From: Solihabitans fulvus
GTDB lineage: Bacteria > Actinomycetota > Actinomycetes > Mycobacteriales > Pseudonocardiaceae
DNA: 64,000 bases
Assembly (NCBI RefSeq): GCF_008386585.1
Contig: NZ_VUOB01000085.1
Location: 49,503-113,502 of the forward strand
Direction: 5' to 3'
A model generated the notes under the pieces. It was not told the origin of the DNA, did not search any database, and saw only the letters and a program-made list of their open reading frames with translations. The position numbers and the translations under genes were made by a program. The stretch's first letter is position 1; each line of letters opens with the position of its first letter. Below are positions 15,710 through 23,426 of the stretch, piece after piece.

Positions 15710-16376
15710 GGAACCCGTGTTCTCGGTGCGCGGGCTCGTGCACCGCTACCGCACGCCGTCCGGCGATGTCACCGCCCTGCACGGGATCAACCTCGACGTG
15801 CCGGCCGACGGCCTGACCGTGCTTGCCGGCCCGAGCGGCTCAGGAAAGTCGACCCTGCTGCGGTTGCTCGGCCTCGCCGAACGGCCGACGCAGGGGCGGA
15901 TGTTGTTGCGCGGCAAGGACACTACCAAGTTGGACACGCGCGGCCGGCGGGCGCTGCGCAAGCGCGTGCACCTGCTGTTCCAGAACCCCGTGGACAACCT
16001 GTTCGACTACCTGAGCGTGCGGGAGAACCTGCGCGCCGCCGCGCAGCTGGCCGGGCGGCCCGATCCCGGCGTCGAACTGCTCGACCGGCTCGGCCTGCCG
16101 GGAACGGCGGACTGGGCCGTCTCGGCGCTGTCCGGCGGGCAGCAGCAGCGGCTCGCGCTGCTCACCGCGCTGGCCGCTGGCGCGGACGTGGTGCTCGCCG
16201 ACGAACCGACCTCGCAACTGGACGCGCGCTCCGGCGAGCTGGTGGTGGCCACCCTCGGCGACCTCGTCGGGCTCGGTGTGACCGTGGTCGTCGCCTCGCA
16301 CGACGACGCGGTGCTGGCCGGCGCGACACGGGTGATCCGGATCCTGGACGGACGGTTGGTAGGGGAGACGCGGTGA
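15702..16376 (+). CDS. ABC transporter ATPase (MacB/LolD type), first
   Basis: This 224-residue nucleotide-binding protein has all sequence landmarks in order: Walker A GPSGSGKST (~residues 44-52), Q-loop LLFQNPVDN, signature LSGGQQQR, Walker B VVLADEPTSQLD and H-loop VVASHDD. Size and spacing fit LolD/MacB-type ATPases that drive FtsX permeases. The GTG start at 15,702 overlaps the permease gene by eight bases, and its stop overlaps the second ATPase gene by four. It is likely the catalytically competent member of the pair. Confidence 0.92.
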   Translation: MAEEPVFSVRGLVHRYRTPSGDVTALHGINLDVPADGLTVLAGPSGSGKSTLLRLLGLAERPTQGRMLLRGKDTTKLDTRGRRALRKRVHLLFQNPVDNLFDYLSVRENLRAAAQLAGRPDPGVELLDRLGLPGTADWAVSALSGGQQQRLALLTALAAGADVVLADEPTSQLDARSGELVVATLGDLVGLGVTVVVASHDDAVLAGATRVIRILDGRLVGETR

Positions 16377-17038
16377 GTGCTGTGTTGAGTGCCAGTGGCG
16401 TGACCAGGTCGTTCCGGCCGTCTGGCGGCGTCCCCGTCGACGTGCTGCGCGGGGTCGACCTCGACGTGTACCCCGGCGAGCTGGTGGCGCTGGTCGGCTC
16501 GTCCGGGTCGGGCAAGAGCGCGCTGCTGGCGCTGCTCGCCGGGTTCGACGAGCCCGACGGCGGCGCGGTGCGGCTGCCAGAGGGCGCGCCGGCCTGGTCG
16601 GTGCTCGCCGTGCTGCCGCAGAGCTTCGGCCTGTTCGAGGAGCTGACGCTCGAGGAGAACGCCGCCGCGCCGCTGCTGTTCGGGCCGGCGGGCGGCGACC
16701 CGGCCGAGGCGCTGGACCGCGCGGGCACGATCCTCGACCGGCTCGGCGTCGGAGCGCTGGCGCGGCGGTACCCGGCGGAGATCTCGCTCGGCCAACGGCA
16801 GCGGGTCGCGCTGGCCCGCGCGCTCGTCGTGCGGCCGACGCTGCTGCTCGCCGACGAGCCAACCGCGCACCTGGACCACCGCACCATCGAGGTGGTGGTC
16901 GACCTGCTGCTGGAATACACGGCAGGCGGCGGTGCGTGCCTGGTCGCCACGCACGACCCGGCCATCACCCGGCGGGCCGACCGTCGTCTCCAGATGAAGG
17001 ACGGTGCCGTGGTCGACGTCGGTGGGAACGGTTTCTGA
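16373..17038 (+). CDS. ABC transporter ATPase, second, with altered signature
   Basis: The 221-residue ATPase carries Walker A GSSGSGKSA (~43-51), Q-loop VLPQSFG, Walker B LLLADEPTAHLD and H-loop LVATHDP. The signature motif is ISLGQRQRVA instead of LSGGQ, a change seen in the degenerate half of asymmetric ABC pairs. Paired with the upstream ATPase, it suggests a heterodimeric motor with one impaired site on a single FtsX-type permease. GTG start overlapping GTGA at 16,373. Confidence 0.9.
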   Translation: MSAVLSASGVTRSFRPSGGVPVDVLRGVDLDVYPGELVALVGSSGSGKSALLALLAGFDEPDGGAVRLPEGAPAWSVLAVLPQSFGLFEELTLEENAAAPLLFGPAGGDPAEALDRAGTILDRLGVGALARRYPAEISLGQRQRVALARALVVRPTLLLADEPTAHLDHRTIEVVVDLLLEYTAGGGACLVATHDPAITRRADRRLQMKDGAVVDVGGNGF

Positions 17039-17046
17039 CCGGTTGT

Positions 17047-17961
17047 TCAGTCCGTACTGGAAAAGCCGGTGGTGAAGCCGTCGTGGCCGGCGGCGAGGGC
17101 GTCCAGGCGCGGTCGATGGGCGGCGGCCGGGCGGCCGTCCGGGGCGGTGGCCAGCTCCACCACCCAGTCGGCGTCCTCGACGTCGTCCTCCCCAGCGAGC
17201 AGGTCCTTGTGCACCACGGCGGGCGACCAGCCCTCGGCCGCCAGCGTCGCCGCGATCCGCTCGGCGTCCGCGCGATCCGGCAGCACCAGCAGCACCAGCA
17301 GCACGCCGCCGGACTCGGGCCCGGCCGCGCCGGGCGCCGGCCGCTCGCCGAGCAGCCCCCGGCCGGCCAGCGCGGCCCGCAGCGCGTCGGTGTCCGGCAC
17401 GTGCGCCGCGTCGATGCCCAGCGTCCGGGCGGCCTCGGCGTTGACGGCGCTGTCGTCGCAGAACAGCGTGCTCGCCGGCGAGTGCTGCAACACCCGCAGC
17501 GCGCGGCGGAACGCCTCCGGCGCGGGCTTGGCCACGCCGATCCGCGCGGACGACACCACGGCGTCCACCTCGCGATCGAGGCCGATCCGGCGCAGGTCCT
17601 CCGGCAGCCGGCTGGTGGCGTTGGTCAGCAGCGCCACCCGGCATCGGGTGCGTGCCTGCCTGACCAGCTCGACCGCCGCCGGAATCGGTTCGCCCGGCCG
17701 GTTCCACGCCTCGACGGCGGCCCGTGCCGCGTCGGCGGCAAGGCCGGGCACGTCGGCGAGCAGGCGGGCCACCGTGGCGGCGCGCCACGCGTCGTCCCGC
17801 ACGGCCCCGGAGATCGCCGGGCCGACCACGTCCGGCGCGAACGCCGCCGAGGCGAGCGAGCCGCGCGGCAGCCCGTGGGCGTCCTCGATCGGATCGTCGG
17901 GGGCGAAGCGGCGCAGCACCCCGTCGAGGTCGAGCAGCAGCAGGCCGGGAACGACGTTCAG
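17047..17961 (-). CDS. HAD-superfamily hydrolase, probable CTG start
   Basis: HAD phosphatases need an N-terminal D-x-D nucleophile motif. From the first ATG/GTG in frame (GTG at 17,919) this motif is cut off, but translating from CTG at 17,961 restores LLLLDLDGVLRR (D-L-D-G-V) and gives 304 residues. That CTG forms a CTGA overlap with the stop of the DUF1707 gene, typical of translational coupling. Motif II is LLTNATS (~115), motif III the K of GVAKPAPEAF (~148) and motif IV FCDDS (~168). A C-terminal ~90-residue extension is unusual for small HAD enzymes and not recognised. Substrate unknown. Confidence 0.8.
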   Translation of the reverse strand: MNVVPGLLLLDLDGVLRRFAPDDPIEDAHGLPRGSLASAAFAPDVVGPAISGAVRDDAWRAATVARLLADVPGLAADAARAAVEAWNRPGEPIPAAVELVRQARTRCRVALLTNATSRLPEDLRRIGLDREVDAVVSSARIGVAKPAPEAFRRALRVLQHSPASTLFCDDSAVNAEAARTLGIDAAHVPDTDALRAALAGRGLLGERPAPGAAGPESGGVLLVLLVLPDRADAERIAATLAAEGWSPAVVHKDLLAGEDDVEDADWVVELATAPDGRPAAAHRPRLDALAAGHDGFTTGFSSTD

Positions 17962-18446
17962 CGCCAGTCCCTGCGGCGGTTGCGGCGCCGGTCACGCCCG
18001 TTTCCCCGGTTGCCCCAGATGCTGCCCATCATGATCGACAGGGCGATCGGCAGGATGAAGAGCTGACCTGGCAGGTGCACGACGGCGACGAGCAGGATGC
18101 AGATGAGCCACGACGCGCTGACGACACCAGCCGTCGCGCGCTGGATGTCGGTGCGGTTCCGGAAGTCCGGCACGTTGCTCGCGGCAGGCTGGGCCACCGG
18201 CGCTGCCGGCCGCGGTGGTGGCGGCGCGGCCGGGGCGGCCGGGGCGAAGCTGGGCCTCGGGTCGGGCAGGTCGGTGAACACCTCGACCAGCTCGCGCCGG
18301 GTCCGCGCGGCGGCCACCTTGGCGGTGCGGTCGCCGTACTCGTCGATGTCGAGGCGTCCGGCGGACATGTGCTCGCCCAACGCCGTCAGGGCCTGCTCAC
18401 GCTCGGTGTCGCCGATTCGGATGTCCGGCGACGGGAACTCGCTCAC
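17958..18446 (-). CDS. DUF1707 membrane protein
   Basis: The 162-residue protein has the DUF1707 (SHOCT-like) N-terminal module: IRIGDTEREQALTALGEHM followed by SAGRLDIDEYGDRT (residues ~10-45). A Pro/Ala-rich linker (~65-95) leads to two hydrophobic helices (~105-145) and an Arg-rich end. DUF1707 proteins are widespread membrane-associated proteins of actinomycetes without a settled function. The stop codon overlaps the proposed CTG start of the HAD gene. Confidence 0.88.
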   Translation of the reverse strand: MSEFPSPDIRIGDTEREQALTALGEHMSAGRLDIDEYGDRTAKVAAARTRRELVEVFTDLPDPRPSFAPAAPAAPPPPRPAAPVAQPAASNVPDFRNRTDIQRATAGVVSASWLICILLVAVVHLPGQLFILPIALSIMMGSIWGNRGNGRDRRRNRRRDWR

Positions 18447-18505
18447 GAAGGCAACTCTACGGCCCCGACGGGGCCGGTCCCCCTGACATCCGTCAGGAAC
18501 CCGAA

Positions 18506-18536
18506 CTCGGCCGGGCCCCGACGGGGCCCGGCCGAG
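18506..18536. terminator. Terminator of accA3
   Basis: CTCGGCCGGGCCCC pairs perfectly with GGGGCCCGGCCGAG (14 bp, 3-base loop), seven bases beyond the accA3 stop codon and upstream of the DUF1707 gene on the same strand. Confidence 0.8.
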
Positions 18537-18542
18537 CGCGGA

Positions 18543-20354
18543 TCAGTCCTTCAGCTCGCAGAGCACGGTGCCCTGGCTCACGGTGCTGCCGGCCGCCGCG
18601 GCCAGCCCGGTCACCGTGCCGGCCTTGTGCGCGGTCACCGGGTTCTCCATCTTCATCGCCTCAAGGACGACGACGAGATCCCCGACCGCCACCTGCTGGC
18701 CGTCCTCCACCGCCACCTTCACGATGGTGCCCTGCATCGGCGCGGTCACCGCGTCGCCCGACACGGCAGCGCCGCCCTTGCCGCCCGTCCGCCTGCGCGG
18801 CGCGGCCTTGGCCGCAGCCCCGCCGGACCTGGCGCCGCCGCCGACCGCGAGGTCGCCGGGCAGCGACACCTCCAGCCGCCTGCCGCCGACCTCGACGACC
18901 ACGGTCTGCCTCGGCTCGTCCTCGCCTGCCTCGGCCGCACCCGCGAACGGCGGGATCGTGTTGTCGAACTCCGTCTCGATCCACCTGGTGTGCACGGCGA
19001 AGCCGTCCTCCGCGGTGAACGCCGGGTCGCGGACGATCGCGCGGTGGAACGGCAGCACCGTCGCCATGCCCTCGACGACCAGCTCGTCCAGCGCCCGCCG
19101 CGCCCGCTCCAGCGCCTGCTCGCGGGTCTCGCCGGTCACGATCAGCTTCGCCAGCAGCGAGTCGAACTGCCCGCCGATGACGCTGCCCGACTCGACCCCG
19201 GCGTCCACCCGGACACCCGGACCCGACGGGATGGCGAACGTCGTCACCGTGCCAGGCGCGGGCAGGAAGTTGCGGCCAGCGTCCTCGCCGTTGATGCGGA
19301 ACTCGATCGAGTGGGCGCGCGGCGCCGGGTCGCCGTCGAAGCGCAGCTTCTCGCCCGCCGCGATCCGGAACTGCTCCCGCACCAGGTCGATGCCGGTGGT
19401 CTCCTCGCTGACCGGGTGCTCGACCTGGAGCCGGGTGTTGACCTCAAGGAACGAGATCGTGCCGTCGGTGCCGACGAGGAACTCCACCGTGCCGGCGCCG
19501 TGGTAACCGGCCTCCTTGCAGATGGCCCGCGCCGCCTCGTGGATGGTGCGGTGCTGCTCGGTCGACAGGAACGGCGCTGGCGCCTCCTCGACGAGCTTCT
19601 GGTGCCGGCGCTGGAGCGAGCAGTCGCGGGTGCCGACCACGATCACGTTGCCGTGCTGGTCGGCGAGCACCTGCGCCTCGACGTGCCTCGGCTTGTCCAG
19701 GTAGCGCTCGACGAAGCACTCGCCCCGGCCGAACGCCGTGACGGCCTCGCGCACCGCGCTGTCGAACAGCTCCGGGATCTCCTCGATCGTCCTGGCCACC
19801 TTCAGGCCGCGACCGCCGCCGCCGAACGCCGCCTTGATCGCCACCGGCAGGCCGTGTTCCTCGGCGAAGGCGATGATCTCGTCGGGGCCGTCGACCGGGT
19901 CGTTGGTGCCCGGCACCAGCGGCGCGCCAGCGCGGGTGGCGATGTGCCGCGCGGTCACCTTGTCGCCGAGGTCGCGGATCGCCTGCGGGGTCGGGCCGAC
20001 CCAGGTCAGGCCCGCGTCGATGACGGCCTGCGCGAAGTCGGCGTTCTCGGACAGGAAGCCGTAGCCGGGGTGCACGGCGTCCGCGCCAGCCCGCGCCGCC
20101 ACGTCCAGCAGCTTCTGCACGGACAGGTAGCTGTCGCCGGGGGTGCTGCCGCCAAGCGCGAACGCCTCGTCGGCCATCCGCACGAAGGGCGCGTCCCGGT
20201 CGGGGTCCGCGTAGACCGCGACGCTGGCCAGGCCCGCGTCCCGGCAGGCCCGGATGACTCGCACGGCGATCTCACCGCGGTTGGCGACGAGGACCTTTCG
20301 CAGCGGACCGTTGTCCCCCGCGACCGGACCCCGGTCGTTGGCCGTCTCGGGCAC
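18543..20354 (-). CDS. accA3: Acyl-CoA carboxylase alpha subunit: biotin carboxylase plus BCCP
   Basis: The 603-residue protein fuses a biotin carboxylase (N-terminal VLVANRGEIAVRVIRAC, ATP-grasp loop KAAFGGGGRGLK, catalytic EVNTRLQVEHPV, residues ~10-460) to a C-terminal biotin carrier domain with EAMKMEN (biotinyl Lys ~568). This is the AccA3-type subunit of actinobacteria, which loads carboxybiotin for several AccD partners to make malonyl- and methylmalonyl-CoA. The start is the GTG at 20,354, seven bases after AAGGAGGT. Its partners in this window are AccD/AccE at 49.3-51.3 kb and the biotin ligase BirA at 51.5 kb. It is expected to be essential for lipid synthesis. Confidence 0.93.
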   Translation of the reverse strand: MPETANDRGPVAGDNGPLRKVLVANRGEIAVRVIRACRDAGLASVAVYADPDRDAPFVRMADEAFALGGSTPGDSYLSVQKLLDVAARAGADAVHPGYGFLSENADFAQAVIDAGLTWVGPTPQAIRDLGDKVTARHIATRAGAPLVPGTNDPVDGPDEIIAFAEEHGLPVAIKAAFGGGGRGLKVARTIEEIPELFDSAVREAVTAFGRGECFVERYLDKPRHVEAQVLADQHGNVIVVGTRDCSLQRRHQKLVEEAPAPFLSTEQHRTIHEAARAICKEAGYHGAGTVEFLVGTDGTISFLEVNTRLQVEHPVSEETTGIDLVREQFRIAAGEKLRFDGDPAPRAHSIEFRINGEDAGRNFLPAPGTVTTFAIPSGPGVRVDAGVESGSVIGGQFDSLLAKLIVTGETREQALERARRALDELVVEGMATVLPFHRAIVRDPAFTAEDGFAVHTRWIETEFDNTIPPFAGAAEAGEDEPRQTVVVEVGGRRLEVSLPGDLAVGGGARSGGAAAKAAPRRRTGGKGGAAVSGDAVTAPMQGTIVKVAVEDGQQVAVGDLVVVLEAMKMENPVTAHKAGTVTGLAAAAGSTVSQGTVLCELKD

Positions 20355-20563
20355 GCCCCTACCTCCTTGATGTGACACAGCCACCGCCCTCGGCTCGCAC
20401 CGGCGGGCTGGTGGGGAAGTTTACGGACCTAGCCAGGACCGGTGACCGAGAGCAAGGTCACGCCTTGACCTCATCACGGCTGCCGAGGGCGGGAGAGGCT
20501 GCGCGGACCGCGTGCCGACGGGCAGACTCACCCGGACGAGGCACAACCGATGGGGGAGACGGC

Positions 20564-21322
20564 GTGGCGGAGGTGGTTGGCGCCGGGCGGCGGCGCGGCG
20601 GCGGGGTCACCCCGCGGTCCGTGTGGGTCGTCATGGTGGCGGCGGTCGTGCTCACCGCGGCCGGCCTGGCGACGGCCGCGAGCCTGCGCCCCCGCTCCGC
20701 GTCGACCGAGGCCGCGCCGCCGACGTCGGCCAGCCAGGCTGCGACCTCGGCGAACGTGGCCCTCCAGTGCGGCAGCGGGCCGTGTCAGACGGTGGCCGGC
20801 CAGAACGTCGGCGCGGACCGGGTGGAGGTGCTGATCGGAGGCAGCACCGGGCGGATCAGGGTCAGCGGGCCCGGCGGGACCAACATCTTCGAGGCGACCA
20901 CCATCGAGTCCGGCGCCAAGCTGGCCTCGGACTCGTTGCAGTGTGTGGAGGGCGTGGTCTCGGTCTGCCTGGTGCACGGCAGGATCACCGGCGGCAAGCA
21001 GGACGGCGGCATGGCCGGGGAGGTGCTGGTCAGGCGGTCCGGGTCGTGGGCGAGGGGGCAGGTGCCGTACTACGCCAGCGCGCCGTACCTGGCGCTGCGC
21101 AACGTGGACGACGGCGTCGTCGACGTGGTGGCCGCGCAGGCCTCGTGCGCGCAGGGCGGCGGTGACTGCCAGCGGTTCTACGCGCAGGTCTTCTCGGTGG
21201 TGCGGCCGGCAGGGGCGGCGGCGACGCCCAGCTGCACCGCCGTCGTCACCAGGCTGACCGCGCTGCCCGGGTGGCCGACCGTCGCGCCCGACCCCGCGAA
21301 GCTGCGCAAGTGCCCGAACTGA
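20564..21322 (+). CDS. Membrane-anchored exported protein, family unknown
   Basis: The 252-residue protein has a short cytoplasmic basic stretch, a single membrane helix (~25-47, VWVVMVAAVVLTAAGLATA) and an extracytoplasmic domain with eight cysteines in local pairs (LQCGSGPCQ, LQCVEGVVSVC, SCAQGGGDCQR, SCTAV and a C near the end), suggesting several short disulfide loops. The GTG at 20,564 follows GGGGGAG; an earlier frame start at 20,372 would add an unlikely ~64 residues. No enzymatic motif is visible. A strong hairpin includes its stop codon. Confidence 0.75.
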   Translation: MAEVVGAGRRRGGGVTPRSVWVVMVAAVVLTAAGLATAASLRPRSASTEAAPPTSASQAATSANVALQCGSGPCQTVAGQNVGADRVEVLIGGSTGRIRVSGPGGTNIFEATTIESGAKLASDSLQCVEGVVSVCLVHGRITGGKQDGGMAGEVLVRRSGSWARGQVPYYASAPYLALRNVDDGVVDVVAAQASCAQGGGDCQRFYAQVFSVVRPAGAAATPSCTAVVTRLTALPGWPTVAPDPAKLRKCPN

Positions 21323-21348
21323 ATTGCCGTACTGCAATTCAGTTCGGG
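21313..21348. terminator. Bidirectional terminator overlapping a stop codon
   Basis: CCCGAACTGAATTGC pairs perfectly with GCAATTCAGTTCGGG (15 bp, 6-base loop). The left arm contains the last codons and stop of the exported-protein gene. The convergent acyl-CoA ligase gene ends at 21,377. Confidence 0.85.
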
Positions 21349-21376
21349 ACGCTGCGGCGCTGCGCTGGTGGCAGCG

Positions 21377-22936
21377 TCACGCCGTGGCGGCGTCGCGCAG
21401 CTCGCGGCGCAGGATCTTGCCGGCGATCGACCTCGGCACCGTCTGAATGAACTCGACCGCGCGCACCTTCTTGTACGGCGCCACCCGCTCGGCCACGAAG
21501 TCCATCACCTGCCGGTCGTCGAGGCCGTCCGCGCCAGGCTGGCGCACCACGAACGCCTTGGGCACCTCCTCGCCGTCCGCGCCGGGCACCCCGACCACCG
21601 CGGCGTCGGCGATCTGCGGATGGCCCACCAGCACGGCCTCAAGCTCGGCGGGCGCGACCTGGTACCCCTTGTACTTGATCAGCTCCTTGACCCGGTCGAC
21701 GATGTAGAACCACCCGTCCGCGTCGACCCTGCCGATGTCGCCGGTGCGCAGCCAACCCTCCGCGTCGAGCGTCGCCGCGGTCTCCTCCGGCCGGTTCAGG
21801 TACCCCTTCATCACCTGCGGCCCGCGCACCACCAGCTCGCCGACCTCGCCGACCCCGACGTCCGCGCCGGTCGCCGTGGACACCAGCCGGCACTCGGTCT
21901 GCGGCAGCAGCACCCCGACCGACCCGGCTGGCGGCACCGTCTCGCCCGGCGGCACGTGACAGCCCGACGAGGACTCGGTCATGCCGTACGCCTGCACGAC
22001 CGGCACGCCGATCCGGCGGTGCACCAGCGCCGAGATGTCCGGGTCGAGCGGCGACGCGGCACTGAGCACCCGCCACAGCGAGGACAGGTCGTACTGGTCC
22101 ACCAGCGGGTGCTTGGCCAGCGCCAACGCGATCGGCGGCGCGATCAGGGCCACGGTGATCCGCTGCTCGGCGATGGTGCGCAGGAACTGTTCGAGGTCGA
22201 ACCTCGGCAGCACCACGATGGTGGCCCCGGCGCGCAGCCCCATCCCCATCATCGTGGCGAACCCGTATACGTGCGAGAAGGGCAGCACGGCAAGGACCCG
22301 GTGTTCCGGCCCGATCGGCATAGCGCTGACCATCTGCGCGATGGCCGCCGTCAGGTTCGAGTGGGTCAGCCGGACGCCCTTGGCGGTGCCCGTCGTCCCG
22401 CTCGAGTACGGCAGCAGCGCGATGTCCTCGGCCGGGTCGACCGTCGGCAGCGGCTGGTCGGGGTCGGCCGGAAGGTCGAGCAGCGACCGGTACCCGGGCG
22501 CCTGGTCGAGCACGAGCACCTCGCGCAGGCCGGCGGGCAGGTCGACCGAGGCGAGCGCTGGCAGGAAGTGCGAGATCGTCACCAGCAGGCTCGCGCCGGA
22601 GTCGGCCAGCTGGCCGATCAACTCACCCGGCGTGTACAGGGCGTTCACGGTCGTGACGGTCGCCCCGGCCCGGCTCGCGGCGTAGCAGGCCACCGGGTAG
22701 AGCACGGTGTTCGGCGCGTACACCGCGACCACGTCGCCCGCGCGCAGTCCCGCGCCGGCCAGCGCCCTCGCGACCCGGTCGACCAGCCCGCGCAGCGTCG
22801 CGTAGTCGATCACCCGGCCGGTCGTCCCGTCGACCAGCGCCGGGTGCTCGCCGCGCGTCTCGGCGTCGGCGAGCACGAACTCGGACAGCTCGCTGCGCGG
22901 CAGCTCGATGTCGGGAAGTGGGCTGGTGTGGATCAC
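21377..22936 (-). CDS. Acyl/aryl-CoA ligase (4-coumarate-CoA ligase-like, ANL family)
   Basis: The 519-residue adenylate-forming enzyme shows A3 motif YSSGTTGTAKGVRLTH (~180-195), A5 QAYGMTESS (~315), A7 WLRTGDIGRVD (~395), A8 linker region VDRVKELIKYKGYQVAP and the catalytic lysine in RSIAGKILRREL near the C-terminus. Members activate carboxylic acids to acyl-AMP and then acyl-CoA. The acid could be a starter unit for the neighbouring megasynthase or a fatty acid for degradation. It is divergent from the ArsR gene, with which it shares a 123-bp promoter region, and probably belongs to the cluster, although it is not in the main operon. Confidence 0.9.
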   Translation of the reverse strand: MIHTSPLPDIELPRSELSEFVLADAETRGEHPALVDGTTGRVIDYATLRGLVDRVARALAGAGLRAGDVVAVYAPNTVLYPVACYAASRAGATVTTVNALYTPGELIGQLADSGASLLVTISHFLPALASVDLPAGLREVLVLDQAPGYRSLLDLPADPDQPLPTVDPAEDIALLPYSSGTTGTAKGVRLTHSNLTAAIAQMVSAMPIGPEHRVLAVLPFSHVYGFATMMGMGLRAGATIVVLPRFDLEQFLRTIAEQRITVALIAPPIALALAKHPLVDQYDLSSLWRVLSAASPLDPDISALVHRRIGVPVVQAYGMTESSSGCHVPPGETVPPAGSVGVLLPQTECRLVSTATGADVGVGEVGELVVRGPQVMKGYLNRPEETAATLDAEGWLRTGDIGRVDADGWFYIVDRVKELIKYKGYQVAPAELEAVLVGHPQIADAAVVGVPGADGEEVPKAFVVRQPGADGLDDRQVMDFVAERVAPYKKVRAVEFIQTVPRSIAGKILRRELRDAATA

Positions 22937-22992
22937 AACGCCTCCTGGCGGAGTGGGTTACCCGCGCGGGCGGAACAACGGCGGGGGATCGT

Positions 22993-23024
22993 TTGACAGT
23001 TGCATAGCTCTCCAACAGATATGC
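22993..23024. promoter_or_regulatory. Candidate promoter/operator between acyl-CoA ligase and ArsR gene
   Basis: The 123-bp divergent region holds TTGACA (22,993-22,998) and the inverted repeat GCATA-N13-TATGC (23,002-23,006 and 23,020-23,024). ArsR-family operators are often imperfect ATA/TAT-rich palindromes, and these lie close to the ArsR start. No good -10 is seen at 17 bases from TTGACA, so the promoter part is weak. Confidence 0.35.
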
Positions 23025-23059
23025 TGTGGTGAGCGCGGAGCGGGTAAACGCGGAAGGCG

Positions 23060-23398
23060 GTGGCTGCGGTGGCGCGGTTCCTGAAGCAACCCCAGGTCCA
23101 GGAGATCGAGCTGGTCGACGTCATGCGCGCGCTGTCGGATCCGGTGCGCCTGCGCCTGGTCGCGGTGCTGGCAGACGGCGAGTACCACCCGTGCCGGCCG
23201 GAGGAGTTCGACGCCGGAGTGCACAAGTCGACCCTGTCACACCATTTCCGCGTGCTGCGCGAGTCCGGGGTCACCATGACCCGCCTCGACGGCCGCAACC
23301 ACCACGTCCGGCTGCGCACCGAGGACCTCGCCGAGCGGTTTCCCGGCCTGCTCGCGGCCGTCACGCACGACCTGATGGCCCCGGCCGAGGCCGGCTGA
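23060..23398 (+). CDS. ArsR/SmtB-family winged-helix regulator
   Basis: The 112-residue protein has the ArsR fold: VDVMRALSDPVRLRLVAVLA (helices 1-2) and HKSTLSHHFRVLRESGV (recognition helix, ~60-76), then the beta-wing TMTRLDGRNHHVRLR. The metal-binding CxC of metalloregulators is absent; the single Cys is in YHPCRPEEF. It probably senses an organic ligand or redox state. The start could be GTG at 23,060 or 23,069. It is divergent from the acyl-CoA ligase and convergent with accC (28 bp apart), and is a candidate regulator of the ligase and perhaps of the whole cluster. Confidence 0.85.
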   Translation: MAAVARFLKQPQVQEIELVDVMRALSDPVRLRLVAVLADGEYHPCRPEEFDAGVHKSTLSHHFRVLRESGVTMTRLDGRNHHVRLRTEDLAERFPGLLAAVTHDLMAPAEAG

Positions 23399-23426
23399 CG
23401 GCGGCCAACCCGCGTCGGCCCGACCG

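Noticed and set aside
17724..20375. 883-codon plus-strand frame opposite accA3
   Set aside because: Low-complexity Arg/Ala translation with no motif, opposite a clear biotin carboxylase.
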